Source: GCA-2687025 sp964473525 (GTDB taxonomy: Bacteria > Poribacteria > WGA-4E > GCA-2687025). Taken from it: 64,000 nucleotides of DNA. Positions 32,740 through 41,007 of this stretch are shown here, one piece after another. The notes beneath the pieces were generated by a model that was given only the letters and a program-made list of their open reading frames with translations, was not told where the DNA came from and made no database searches. Position 1 is the stretch's first letter, and each line of letters begins with the position of its first letter. The stretch is from NCBI GenBank assembly GCA_964473525.1, contig CAYYPK010000028.1, positions 17,131-81,130 of the forward strand, given 5' to 3'. A program made the translations under genes and the position numbers.

Positions 32740-34449
32740 ATGAGAGCTTACGGGAGGGCTATCGCAATTGCCGCTGCATCTCTATGCGCCCTGAGTGCGC
32801 GAGGCGAAGCTGTCGCGTCAGGGGACGTCAGAGTTGAACTCGATATCGACACGGCATCGGCGATCGGCGAACGCGTCGCGAGCGAGTTGTCGGTCGTCGC
32901 GGACGCTGTCGGGGCGGCGCTCGACGACATCGACGTGAGCGTTGAGGTTGTCGAGTCGGCCCCACATGTCGTCAACATCGCCCGGAACGTCGGATGGTGG
33001 CCTGGTCGCGTGGAGGGCTCCGAGACGCTGGTGGTGCGGGCCGGTGACGAGGACATGCCGGCGTTGGACGATACCCTCGCGGACGTCGCGGTGTTGGCGC
33101 GCATTGTGAGCAAGCTGGCAGACCCTGGTGACGACTGGGACACACACGCCACCGTCCAATCGATGGTGCTGCAAGGTCACGGGCTGGTCTTTCTGATGTC
33201 CGCGCCGTTCCCGTTAGCCGCGCCGTCCGAGCCTGGCGACGGGACACGCGAGACCGACGCCCTGTGGCAGGAAACCATGCGCGAGATGTGGGGAGCCGAC
33301 CCAGAACCGTCGCGACGAGAGTACGACCCCGCGCAGGTGGACACGCTTACGGAGGCGCTCAAGGAGGCGCTGGCCTATGCGAGGAACGTCCGAGGGCTGC
33401 CAGCCAGGGGCCGCGTTGGCGTGATCGTGACCGAGTCCGACCCAATGCGCCCGGGCTCCGCCTGGCCGACGCCGGAATTCAGCATCAGCGTGCAGGATCG
33501 GCTCATGAAGGCCTACACCTGGTCGGACGACCAGCAGTCGAGGGCCCGCTACATGGATCGAGCGCCGTCACGTCTGGTCGTGTCCGCCCCAGTCTCAGCC
33601 GTGAACGAGTCGGTGACGAACGGTGACGCCTTCGCGGCGGCTGTTGAGGCAGATGTGGCGCGCAGCGGCGACACCGACATGCGCCAGGATCTCGCAGTCC
33701 TGTCAGGCGTCCTCGCGACCGCACTCCGCCGCCACGCAGGTGAAGCTCCATCCGGCGCAAGTTACTCGGACGACTATGCGTTCCACACTTACAGAAGCAC
33801 GAACAGCGCCCGCGGCGCCCGGTACATTGACGGCTATGGCGTCATCGCCCGGGCGGCAACCGGCGTTGCGCTCGTGGCCCCCGCCGAGGACGAGTCCGAC
33901 GCGCCCCCGTCGGACGGGTCGCTGTGGGAGTCCACTCAGCGAGAGATGCGCGCGGACGGGCGCGCGACGCCACGATGGCGACCCACGGGTCGAGGCGGAT
34001 CCGCAACCTACGACGAGGGTAAGGTGCGGGATGTCCGAGCAGCGTTGGTCGACACGTTGCGGGAAGCGAGCAACGTGAGAGGTCTGTCGCCGACCGAGTC
34101 GGTGGTGATCGTCATTCGGGGCGACGGTCCCCCTGGGACGACTTCGGTGGCCGGATACGGCATCGCCGCCGAGCCGGCCTACGCCATCCTTGCCGGAACA
34201 TCCGCGGGTGGCGGAGCCACGATGACCGCGCACGCCACGAAGCGCGACATAGACGAATTCGCCGAGGCCGCAATCACGCGCGACGAGTTCGTGCAGCGCG
34301 TCACGTTCCACACTGCGGTGGCGCGGCGCGCGGGCCGTGTCGTCCGGATGGGACAACGGGCGCTTGTGGCCCCGGCGATACCTGTCCCCCCGACTCCGCC
34401 CGCGGCGCCTGACCATGGAGGGATCTCTCCGGGAGGGCTCGGCAGGTAG
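32740..34449 (+). CDS. Secreted protein of unknown function with an internal duplication
   Basis: 569 residues from the ATG with GGAAGGG upstream; a GTG 15 nt earlier is less likely. The N-terminus is a signal peptide (AIAAASLCALSA). Two related units of about 220 residues occur: LWQETMREM near residue 175, followed by LKEALAYARNVRGL and a VGVIVTESD strand; and LWESTQREM near 395, followed by LVDTLREASNVRGL and VVIVIRGDG. No family is recognised. It is the third gene of the ECF/anti-sigma operon, so it may be the envelope component or target sensed by that pair. Confidence 0.7.
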   Translation: MRAYGRAIAIAAASLCALSARGEAVASGDVRVELDIDTASAIGERVASELSVVADAVGAALDDIDVSVEVVESAPHVVNIARNVGWWPGRVEGSETLVVRAGDEDMPALDDTLADVAVLARIVSKLADPGDDWDTHATVQSMVLQGHGLVFLMSAPFPLAAPSEPGDGTRETDALWQETMREMWGADPEPSRREYDPAQVDTLTEALKEALAYARNVRGLPARGRVGVIVTESDPMRPGSAWPTPEFSISVQDRLMKAYTWSDDQQSRARYMDRAPSRLVVSAPVSAVNESVTNGDAFAAAVEADVARSGDTDMRQDLAVLSGVLATALRRHAGEAPSGASYSDDYAFHTYRSTNSARGARYIDGYGVIARAATGVALVAPAEDESDAPPSDGSLWESTQREMRADGRATPRWRPTGRGGSATYDEGKVRDVRAALVDTLREASNVRGLSPTESVVIVIRGDGPPGTTSVAGYGIAAEPAYAILAGTSAGGGATMTAHATKRDIDEFAEAAITRDEFVQRVTFHTAVARRAGRVVRMGQRALVAPAIPVPPTPPAAPDHGGISPGGLGR

Positions 34450-34477
34450 GCCGCGGCCGCCTGTCGAGCCTCAGGCC

Positions 34478-34510
34478 ACGCGGCGCCCCAAGCTCGGCGG
34501 GGCGCCGCGT
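34478..34510. terminator. Strong hairpin between convergent operons (bidirectional terminator)
   Basis: Perfect 12-bp arms ACGCGGCGCCCC / GGGGCGCCGCGT with a 9-nt loop, in the 70-nt gap between the ECF operon (+) and the nitrate-reductase operon (-). There is no T-tract, but the position and stability fit a two-way terminator. Confidence 0.6.
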
Positions 34511-34519
34511 TGCGGAGGG

Positions 34520-35674
34520 CTAGAACGACACCTGGAACTGCAGCGTGCCGCGGTTGAACGAGTCCTTGCCGCGCGGCGTGACCTGGGTCACGTCGAGCGT
34601 CGCCTTGTAGGAGTGATTGAGGCCGTTCGGGTAGCACGTGGCGCCGACGGACATCTCCTTGTCCGCGCTAGTTGGGGCAGCCACGTCCTCGTCCGCCTCG
34701 AACTTCTCGAAGCGCACGTACGGGTGAAGGTAGCCGACGGGCGTGTCGATGTCCTTGAGGACGACGCCCGCGTTCCCGTACATGTAGGTACCCGTCCACT
34801 TGACCTTCGTGTCGCCGGCGCTCTGGTCGATGATCGCGCCACCGGCTTCGGCGATGACCTGCAGGGCCTCCCCGACCGGGTACGACACGTAGACATCGCC
34901 ACCCATACCCGTGTGGTCGTTGACGCCATCGAACTCAGGGATGGTCTCGAAGCCAGCGCCGACGGAGACGATGCCGTCGCCGTCGAGGTGCGCACCCTTG
35001 GTGAACCAGCCCGGCTCCTTAGTGATGAAGTTAGCGACCACGCGTCCGGCGAGCCGTTGCGTCGCCTTTGCCTTGCCGTCGGCAGGCTTGGGCGGGCCGT
35101 CGACGTTGTCCATGAGCGCCAGGCGGTACTGGTACGTACCCCCATCGATGTTGCCCCACACCGTGACGCCTTCGTCACGCGCGGCGCGGCGGCCCGGGCT
35201 CATCGCGCCTACCTGCATGTCGGACAGGTCCAACGGCTGGATGGCGAAGGCGGCCTGGGAGCCGAAGCCACGGAAGAACGGGACGTACATCCGGCCGAGC
35301 TGGATCTTCAGCTCGGGCTTCAGGGCCAACGTGACCCACGCGTCGCGGATGGCGAGGCTGGTGCCAACCCCGACCTTCGCTGCGTCCACACCCGCCTGGC
35401 CCATCTTGTCGCCGGCCAGGATGGAGAAGTATTGGAACTTGGGACCGACCTTGCCGCCGAAGTAGAAGTACGCTCGCCGGATGTTGCCGTCGACGCGCAT
35501 CTCGTCGCGGTCGCCGCCGACGACGTCCTCGTCGAGCACGGTGAGACGCGTCTGGAGATGCAACCCGACCTTGAGTTCCTTGTCGTCGCCTACCTTGATG
35601 ACCGCTGCCGTCGCGGCGCTGGTGACGAGCGACAGCGTGAGCGCCACCGCCGCCGCCTTCATTGCCAATCGCAT
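34520..35674 (-). CDS. Outer-membrane porin (phosphate-selective O/P type)
   Basis: 384 residues from MRLAMKAAAV, with GAGGA before it and a Sec signal ending TSAATA. The mature part is rich in alternating hydrophobic and aromatic beta strands (RRAYFYFGGKVGPKFQYF, DVYVSYPVG, TYMYGNAGVVL) and ends in Phe (LQFQVSF), the usual BamA-recognised C-terminus of outer-membrane barrels. The last gene of the nitrate-reductase operon; it may admit nitrate to the periplasm. Confidence 0.82.
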   Translation of the reverse strand: MRLAMKAAAVALTLSLVTSAATAAVIKVGDDKELKVGLHLQTRLTVLDEDVVGGDRDEMRVDGNIRRAYFYFGGKVGPKFQYFSILAGDKMGQAGVDAAKVGVGTSLAIRDAWVTLALKPELKIQLGRMYVPFFRGFGSQAAFAIQPLDLSDMQVGAMSPGRRAARDEGVTVWGNIDGGTYQYRLALMDNVDGPPKPADGKAKATQRLAGRVVANFITKEPGWFTKGAHLDGDGIVSVGAGFETIPEFDGVNDHTGMGGDVYVSYPVGEALQVIAEAGGAIIDQSAGDTKVKWTGTYMYGNAGVVLKDIDTPVGYLHPYVRFEKFEADEDVAAPTSADKEMSVGATCYPNGLNHSYKATLDVTQVTPRGKDSFNRGTLQFQVSF

Positions 35675-35792
35675 ATTCAGCGTCCTCGCAGAATGGGCTT
35701 CCGAGACGTGCTTCTCGCCGTGGGAATGGGGTGGGACGCCGAGCGGGAGCCCGGCGTCCCTGGTGCCGGGGGTCATGCCCCCGCGTGGTCTG

Positions 35793-38450
35793 CTAGACCT
35801 TCTCGATGCGCGCGGCGAGCTTCTTGAAGTCCGCCTGACCCGAGACCGGGTCGAACGCGCGATGCGCGACGGCGTTCACGAGCCACTTGTTCTCCTTCGG
35901 GTCCGCCCCGTCGGCGACGGAAAGGTTCCACGGAGTGAACAGGCTGCCCTCTTGCACCTCGTTGCGGGCGGGCTTCACGATGCTGTCGAGGCCGATGCTC
36001 GCGCGAGCCTCGTAGCTGCCGCGACGGGTGACGACGCGCACGAGGTCGCCGTCCTCGATCCCGTAGCGATCCGCGTCGTCCTCGTGCATCTCCACGTACT
36101 GCTCCATGAGCAGCTTGTTGTTGGTCGCGGACCGGATGGTCTTCGCCGTGTGGAAGTGCTCGTAGACGACGCCGAGGTTGAGCCAGAAGGGGTACTTGCC
36201 TTCGGGCGCCGGTCCCTTGCCGCGGAACTCGAAGTCCGGCAGCTCAGGCGTGAGACCCATGTCGCGGGCCTTCACCAGCAGGTCCATGTTGTCGGTGATG
36301 AAGAAGTTCGGGTCGGTCCCGCACTTCGCCAACTCGGCGAGGATCTCCTCCGCCTGGCTGTAGTCCTGCTCGCACAGGTGCATCGCCGCCTTGCCGTTTC
36401 CGCGGCGGAAGTTGCCGTAAGGCTTGTCCGCCCAGTCGGCTTCCTGCCCCATGTAACGGCGCGGAGTGCCGCCGCGCGAAGCGATTTCCGCGGTGGGCGC
36501 GGGCCATTGGATGCCCCGCTGGTCCCGGATCTGCTCGTACGGCGTCTTCCCGGTCGCCTTCTCGACTTCGAGGATGCCGGAGATGTCCGCGTCCGAGCCC
36601 TTGCTGGCGGCGGCGAGGGCGCGGAACACGTCCTCGACCTTGTAGAAGCCCTGCTCGTTCTTCTCGTACGGGAACATCTTGTCCACGTCGAGCCCGAGCA
36701 GGTGACCGATTTCCTTCCCCTTGTCGATCACGATGTCGAGGTCGGGCTTGCAGCCAGCGGGCGGCTCGGCCGCCTTATCGGTGACGTACAGCCGACGTTC
36801 GGACTGCACGTAGACGCCGCCGACCTCACCCCACGTCGCAGCGGGGAAGATCACGTCGGCGTACAGGTTGTTGGGAGCGTGGCGGTAGATCTCCTGAGCG
36901 ATCACGAACATCTTCTCGAGCGCTGGACGCACGAGGGTGTTCGTCTCGGGCAGGTTGATGTGCGTGGTGTAGATGAGGAACATCGCCGCGACGAGGTCAT
37001 CGCCACCCTTGAGCGCGCGCTCCATCATGCCGATGGCGTAGCCCGCGTTCTTCTTCGTTGCTGTCTCGGCGAGCCGTTCGCGTGGAACGCCCCACTGATC
37101 GGCGATGAAGTCGCGGTGCTCGACGTTGCCCAGGCCCTGGTTGAACGGCAGGCGACCCGTGAGACCGCCCGTGAGCCGCTCGCCCATGGCGTTCGGTTGA
37201 CCCGTCTGCGAGAACGGCGCCGCGCCCGGACGACCGATGTTGCCCGTCAGCAGGTGCAGGTTGATGATGCTGATGGCGTTGTGCTGCCCGTGGATCGACT
37301 GGTTGTAGCCGATGCCCCAGAACGTCATCACGCCACCCGTGCCGCGCTCGTTGCCCTTGCGCGTCGCGTCGGCCCACAAGCCGGCGTATTCCTCGACTTC
37401 CTCGGGGTCGAGACCGGTGATTTCAGCCGTCTGCTCGGGGCTGTAGCGCTCCTTCAGGCCGGCGATGTACGCCTCGTGGTTCTCGACGTTCTCCTTCATG
37501 AAGTCCCAAGCGATCACGTCGTCGTGGTCGCGCAGAAGGACATGGCCGATGGAGTTCAGCAGGGAGATGTCGGAGTTCGGCTCGATCTGAGCGTGGTACG
37601 TGTTGTCGATGTTGATGTCTTCGAAGCCCTGCACGGTGCCGGTGTAGCGCGGGTCCACGACCATGGTCGGGATGTCCCGATCCATCTTCGTGTCCGCCAC
37701 GCGCCAGTAGAGCACGGAGTGCGCTTCGCGGGGGTTGTGCCCCCAGAACGAGATGAAGTCGGCCATCTCGATGTCGTCGTAACAGCCAGGCGGGGTGTCG
37801 GACCCGAGCGTCTTGAAGTACGCCGTCACTGCGGACGTCATGCACATCCGCGCGTTGGCCTCGATGGTGTTCGAGCCCAGGACGCCCTTCATGAACTGGT
37901 TCTCGAGGTACTGCCCCTCGAGCGTCAGCTGGCCGGAGCCGTAGAGCGCGATCGAGTTTCCGCCGAACTTCTTCACGTAGCCGGCGACCTTCTCCGCGAC
38001 GAGGTGCGACGCTTCCTCGTACGTCGCCTCGCGGAACACGTCATCTCCGAACTGACCCTTGGTTGCGGACACGTGCCCGGTCGCAGGATCGGACATGTCC
38101 TTGCGAACCAGCACCTTCTGTAGCCGATCGACGTAAATCGGCTCATGGGCCGTCAGGCCCTTGATGCACTGGATGCCCTTGTTGGTGGGGTGCTTCGCGT
38201 CCGGGACGATGCCGACCATCTTCCCAGCCGTGTCCACCTGGATGAGCGTGCCACAGCCGACGCCGCAGTAGGGGCACTGCGCCGTCACGCTCTTGGCGCC
38301 GAGTTTCACGCCCTCCTTGGGCTGCATGAACTCCTGCGCGTGGCCCTTCACTCCTGTCACGGCGGCGGCCGTCGCGGCCGACATCGTCGCCGTGTTCTTC
38401 AGGAACCTTCGCCGAGTCTGTTTCGGCGTCTTTCCGTCACGAGACATCAT
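35793..38450 (-). CDS. napA: Periplasmic nitrate reductase catalytic subunit
   Basis: 885 residues from the first of two ATGs, with GGAGG just upstream. Tat signal TRRRFLKN. The [4Fe-4S] cluster is bound by Cys59, 62, 66 and 95 (CPYCGVGC...GIQCIKG). The molybdenum ligand is Cys203 in ARMCMTSAV, the NapA-type Cys. MGCYDDIE-like, TFWGIGYNQ-type and C-terminal ADFKKLAARIEKV segments match NapA closely. It reduces nitrate to nitrite in the periplasm with bis-MGD. No NapD chaperone and no NapB are encoded nearby. A formate-dehydrogenase or assimilatory NasA identity is less likely given the C-terminus and Tat signal. Confidence 0.92.
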   Translation of the reverse strand: MMSRDGKTPKQTRRRFLKNTATMSAATAAAVTGVKGHAQEFMQPKEGVKLGAKSVTAQCPYCGVGCGTLIQVDTAGKMVGIVPDAKHPTNKGIQCIKGLTAHEPIYVDRLQKVLVRKDMSDPATGHVSATKGQFGDDVFREATYEEASHLVAEKVAGYVKKFGGNSIALYGSGQLTLEGQYLENQFMKGVLGSNTIEANARMCMTSAVTAYFKTLGSDTPPGCYDDIEMADFISFWGHNPREAHSVLYWRVADTKMDRDIPTMVVDPRYTGTVQGFEDINIDNTYHAQIEPNSDISLLNSIGHVLLRDHDDVIAWDFMKENVENHEAYIAGLKERYSPEQTAEITGLDPEEVEEYAGLWADATRKGNERGTGGVMTFWGIGYNQSIHGQHNAISIINLHLLTGNIGRPGAAPFSQTGQPNAMGERLTGGLTGRLPFNQGLGNVEHRDFIADQWGVPRERLAETATKKNAGYAIGMMERALKGGDDLVAAMFLIYTTHINLPETNTLVRPALEKMFVIAQEIYRHAPNNLYADVIFPAATWGEVGGVYVQSERRLYVTDKAAEPPAGCKPDLDIVIDKGKEIGHLLGLDVDKMFPYEKNEQGFYKVEDVFRALAAASKGSDADISGILEVEKATGKTPYEQIRDQRGIQWPAPTAEIASRGGTPRRYMGQEADWADKPYGNFRRGNGKAAMHLCEQDYSQAEEILAELAKCGTDPNFFITDNMDLLVKARDMGLTPELPDFEFRGKGPAPEGKYPFWLNLGVVYEHFHTAKTIRSATNNKLLMEQYVEMHEDDADRYGIEDGDLVRVVTRRGSYEARASIGLDSIVKPARNEVQEGSLFTPWNLSVADGADPKENKWLVNAVAHRAFDPVSGQADFKKLAARIEKV

Positions 38451-38470
38451 CGATCCTCCATCGGACTCGT

Positions 38471-38501
38471 GTCGCGTAGTTGCGCGTACCCGTCGCGTAG
38501 T
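38471..38501. repeat. Direct repeat in the gap before napA
   Basis: GTCGCGTAGT occurs twice with start points 21 bp apart (two helical turns) in the 111-nt gap between the membrane Fe-S gene and napA. It could be a regulator site for an internal promoter; that is speculative. Confidence 0.35.
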
Positions 38502-38561
38502 GCGCATCCCGAACCGATCTCTCCTCCGGGACGGTGGGCGCGTTTCACGGTGACCTTCCAA

Positions 38562-40412
38562 CTACATACCCGTGCGCATCTCCATGGGCTGTTTCACCAG
38601 CCACAGGCTCAACACGGAGAAGCCGATCATCAGCAGGATCATGGGGGCCTGACTCAGCAGCGTTCCCGACCGCGATCCGAACAGACGATCAGCCTGGCGG
38701 TGGGACACGTAGATGCCAAAGACGTGTCCGACGACGATGAGGGCGACCTGGAGGTACCAGACCGTGGACAGGGAGAAGATCGGCGCGGCGCGTACCGCCG
38801 CCGTGCCGAACAGATCCCAGTCGAAGCCGAACGGATCAGAGATGAGCGCCGTCAGCTTCCGGCTCTCCATCACGAAGTGCTCGACGTTGTGCGCGATGTG
38901 GTAGAACAGAGCGATGGGAATGAGGCCGTAGCTGTACGTCACGAACAGCTCGCCCAGGCTGCGATCCTTCGCGCGGACGAGCGCACGGGAAATCGCGACG
39001 AACCCGGCGTAGATCACGATGGGCAGCGCGAGGCAGATCGTCATGCCGACCGAGAACGCGGCCAGTTGCCCGATACGCACGACTTCCTGGATGCCGCTGA
39101 CGAAGATCTTCCACGACGGCGTCATCGTCAGCCCGTGGAACGCCGTCAGAGAGAACAGCACCAGCGCGAGATACGCCTCATCCTTGCGCGGCTTCGCGGC
39201 TGAAATCAGATCCGTCCCGAACGGGCGCAGATTCACCGCGACGTTGTCCTGCTTGCACGTGCGCGTGCATTCGGCGCACATCGTGCAGTACGTGTTGGTG
39301 TCCATCGTCTTGAGGAACTGACCCGTCGGGCAGGCGTATCCCGTGCCGTTGCCCACGTAGCAATCCGCCGTCTTGCACGACGCGCACACGGCGGCGTCGC
39401 GGCGACGGACCTCGATCGGTGAGAACATCGCGTAGAGGCCGCTGACGCGTCCAATGAGACACCCATAGCGGCAGAACGACTTCTTCTCGAAGAGCAGGCC
39501 AGGGAGGAACACCAGGCCCAACATGAGGAGGCCGAGCGTAGCGGTCGCGCGCGGGCTCATCGTGACGTTGTAGCCGAGCTCCAGCCACGTCAGCCCGACG
39601 AACAGGATCGTCGCGGGATAGATGTTGCGCAGCGCCTTCGGCCACTTCCAGTTGAGATTGAACGCCTCGTCCTTGCCGCCGCGGAAGCTTAGACGGCGAA
39701 GCCAACTCGTGATGCCATCCCACGGGCAGGCGTAGCACCAGGCCTTGCCGAGGAACACGATCAGGAAGATGAGGCCTATCCACCAGATGTTCCACGTCAG
39801 CGTCGGCGCGATGTTCTTCGTCTGTATCTGGTTGCCGTAGAAGCCAGCGGCGATGACGAGGCCGAACGTCGCCAGCAGGAACATCTGGATCGCTACCTGC
39901 GTGCCGCGCGACTTCACCGCCGCCTTGATTGGCCCGATGGACATGAGGTCGAAGCGGAAGCCACCCGCCACGGCGTGCGCGCGCCGGCGCGTCAGTTCCA
40001 GCACAGCGACCGAAATCAGCATGACGACAACGATGGACGAGTAGTACAGCGAGTTGGGAATCCCCGCCATCAACATGCCGGGACCGTGGCCCATCGCGGC
40101 GTGGTCCATGGAGGCGTGTACCTCGCCATGACCCATCGCGGCGTGGTCCATCGGCGCGTTGGCCTTGGGCATGTCGTGACCCATGGCGGCGTGGTCCGTC
40201 GGGGCGACTGCCTTAGGGGTGTCGTGTCCCATCGCGGAGTGGTCCATCGCCGCGTCCGCTTTGGGCATGTCGTGTCCCATGGCGGCATGGTCCACCTTCG
40301 CCTCGGCCTTGGGCTTGCCGTGTCCCATCGCGGCATGGTCGACCGTCGCCTCGGAAGACGCCGGCTTCGTCGCAGTCTGAGCAGCGGCGTGGGCCGCGTG
40401 GTCATGCTGCAT
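38562..40412 (-). CDS. NapH/NosR-like polytopic Fe-S membrane protein with His/Met-rich N-terminal repeats
   Basis: 616 residues with about ten membrane helices. The cytoplasmic Fe-S part has CPWDG, CRYGCLIG, CASCKTADCYVG and CTMCAECTRTCK, typical of NapH/NosR/CcoG-type membrane ferredoxins. Ahead of helix 1, residues 25-110 are six copies of DHxAMGH at 16-residue spacing. Such His/Met-rich sequence is common in copper-binding proteins and is not part of ordinary NapH. A C-terminal region has several His in helices (FYHIAHNVEHF, VVGHVFGIYVSH) that could bind haem. Likely passes electrons from the quinol or Fe-S side to NapA. Overlaps the NapF-like gene by 11 nt. Confidence 0.8.
   Translation of the reverse strand: MQHDHAAHAAAQTATKPASSEATVDHAAMGHGKPKAEAKVDHAAMGHDMPKADAAMDHSAMGHDTPKAVAPTDHAAMGHDMPKANAPMDHAAMGHGEVHASMDHAAMGHGPGMLMAGIPNSLYYSSIVVVMLISVAVLELTRRRAHAVAGGFRFDLMSIGPIKAAVKSRGTQVAIQMFLLATFGLVIAAGFYGNQIQTKNIAPTLTWNIWWIGLIFLIVFLGKAWCYACPWDGITSWLRRLSFRGGKDEAFNLNWKWPKALRNIYPATILFVGLTWLELGYNVTMSPRATATLGLLMLGLVFLPGLLFEKKSFCRYGCLIGRVSGLYAMFSPIEVRRRDAAVCASCKTADCYVGNGTGYACPTGQFLKTMDTNTYCTMCAECTRTCKQDNVAVNLRPFGTDLISAAKPRKDEAYLALVLFSLTAFHGLTMTPSWKIFVSGIQEVVRIGQLAAFSVGMTICLALPIVIYAGFVAISRALVRAKDRSLGELFVTYSYGLIPIALFYHIAHNVEHFVMESRKLTALISDPFGFDWDLFGTAAVRAAPIFSLSTVWYLQVALIVVGHVFGIYVSHRQADRLFGSRSGTLLSQAPMILLMIGFSVLSLWLVKQPMEMRTGM
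40083..40340. repeat. 48-bp in-frame tandem repeat, about 5.5 units
   Basis: Encodes the DHxAMGH segments (residues 25-110 of the NapH/NosR-like protein). Five units have a 48-bp period and the last is 42 bp. The period is a multiple of three, so copy number can change without breaking the frame. Confidence 0.85.
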
Positions 40413-41007
40413 CAGGGCGCTCCGCGTGGCTGTCGTTGCTGGGTATGACGGAGATGGCGCCTCCGGGCGCCGGGCAGATCTCCTCGCAGATGCCGCAACC
40501 CGCGCACTCGTCCTCGATGACGCGCGTCTTACGCCCTTCCATGACGATCGCCGTGCGCTTCAGCGGACACTGCGTGAAGCAGTAGTCGCAGATCTGGCCT
40601 GAATACGCGAGGCAGTTCGTCATCGATATGTGCGCCGCGCCCATCTTCACGCGGTCGGAGGGCAGGAGCGCGTCGTCGTCGCAGGCCGCAATGCACGGCA
40701 TGTCCTCGCAGAGCCTGCACGGGCTCTCAACCGGGCGGATCATCGGCGTGCCGACGGCAACGCCCTGGTCCTCGCGGGCGACCACGATGGCGTCGTGCGG
40801 GCACGCCTCCTCGCAGGCGTCGCAGCGCGTGCACGTTAGGAGGAACACGCCTTCCTCTATCGCGCCCGGCGGGCGGTGCGCAGGAAGCGCCACCTTCTCG
40901 ATGCTGCTTTGCGCGAACGCGCTCGCGACCTCGGTCGCGGTGGAGAAGAGCTGGCGGAGACCGTCGCGGAAGAAGTCGGAGCGACTGACAATGCGGTCTT
41001 CGTTCAT
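40402..41007 (-). CDS. NapF-like polyferredoxin
   Basis: 201 residues, no signal. Four Cys clusters: CTRCDACEEACP, CRLCEDMPCIAAC, CLAYSGQICDYCFTQCP and CAGCGICEEICP, giving up to four [4Fe-4S] centres. N-terminus RSDFFRDGLRQLF resembles NapF. NapF is a cytoplasmic accessory protein linked to NapA maturation or Fe-S supply. Its start overlaps the preceding gene's stop (ATGA) and its end overlaps the next gene by 11 nt. Confidence 0.85.
   Translation of the reverse strand: MNEDRIVSRSDFFRDGLRQLFSTATEVASAFAQSSIEKVALPAHRPPGAIEEGVFLLTCTRCDACEEACPHDAIVVAREDQGVAVGTPMIRPVESPCRLCEDMPCIAACDDDALLPSDRVKMGAAHISMTNCLAYSGQICDYCFTQCPLKRTAIVMEGRKTRVIEDECAGCGICEEICPAPGGAISVIPSNDSHAERPDAA

Noticed and set aside
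35481..38123. Very long open frame on the plus strand, antisense to napA
   Set aside because: It mirrors the napA codon pattern in GC-rich DNA. The product has no recognisable domain, and napA on the other strand is unambiguous.
35793..38450. Formate dehydrogenase or assimilatory nitrate reductase
   Set aside because: Mo-ligand motif MCMTSAV, Tat signal and C-terminal DFKKLAARIEKV all fit periplasmic NapA better.
40083..40340. CRISPR-like array
   Set aside because: The 48-bp units are contiguous, with no unique spacers, and are translated in frame as DHxAMGH.
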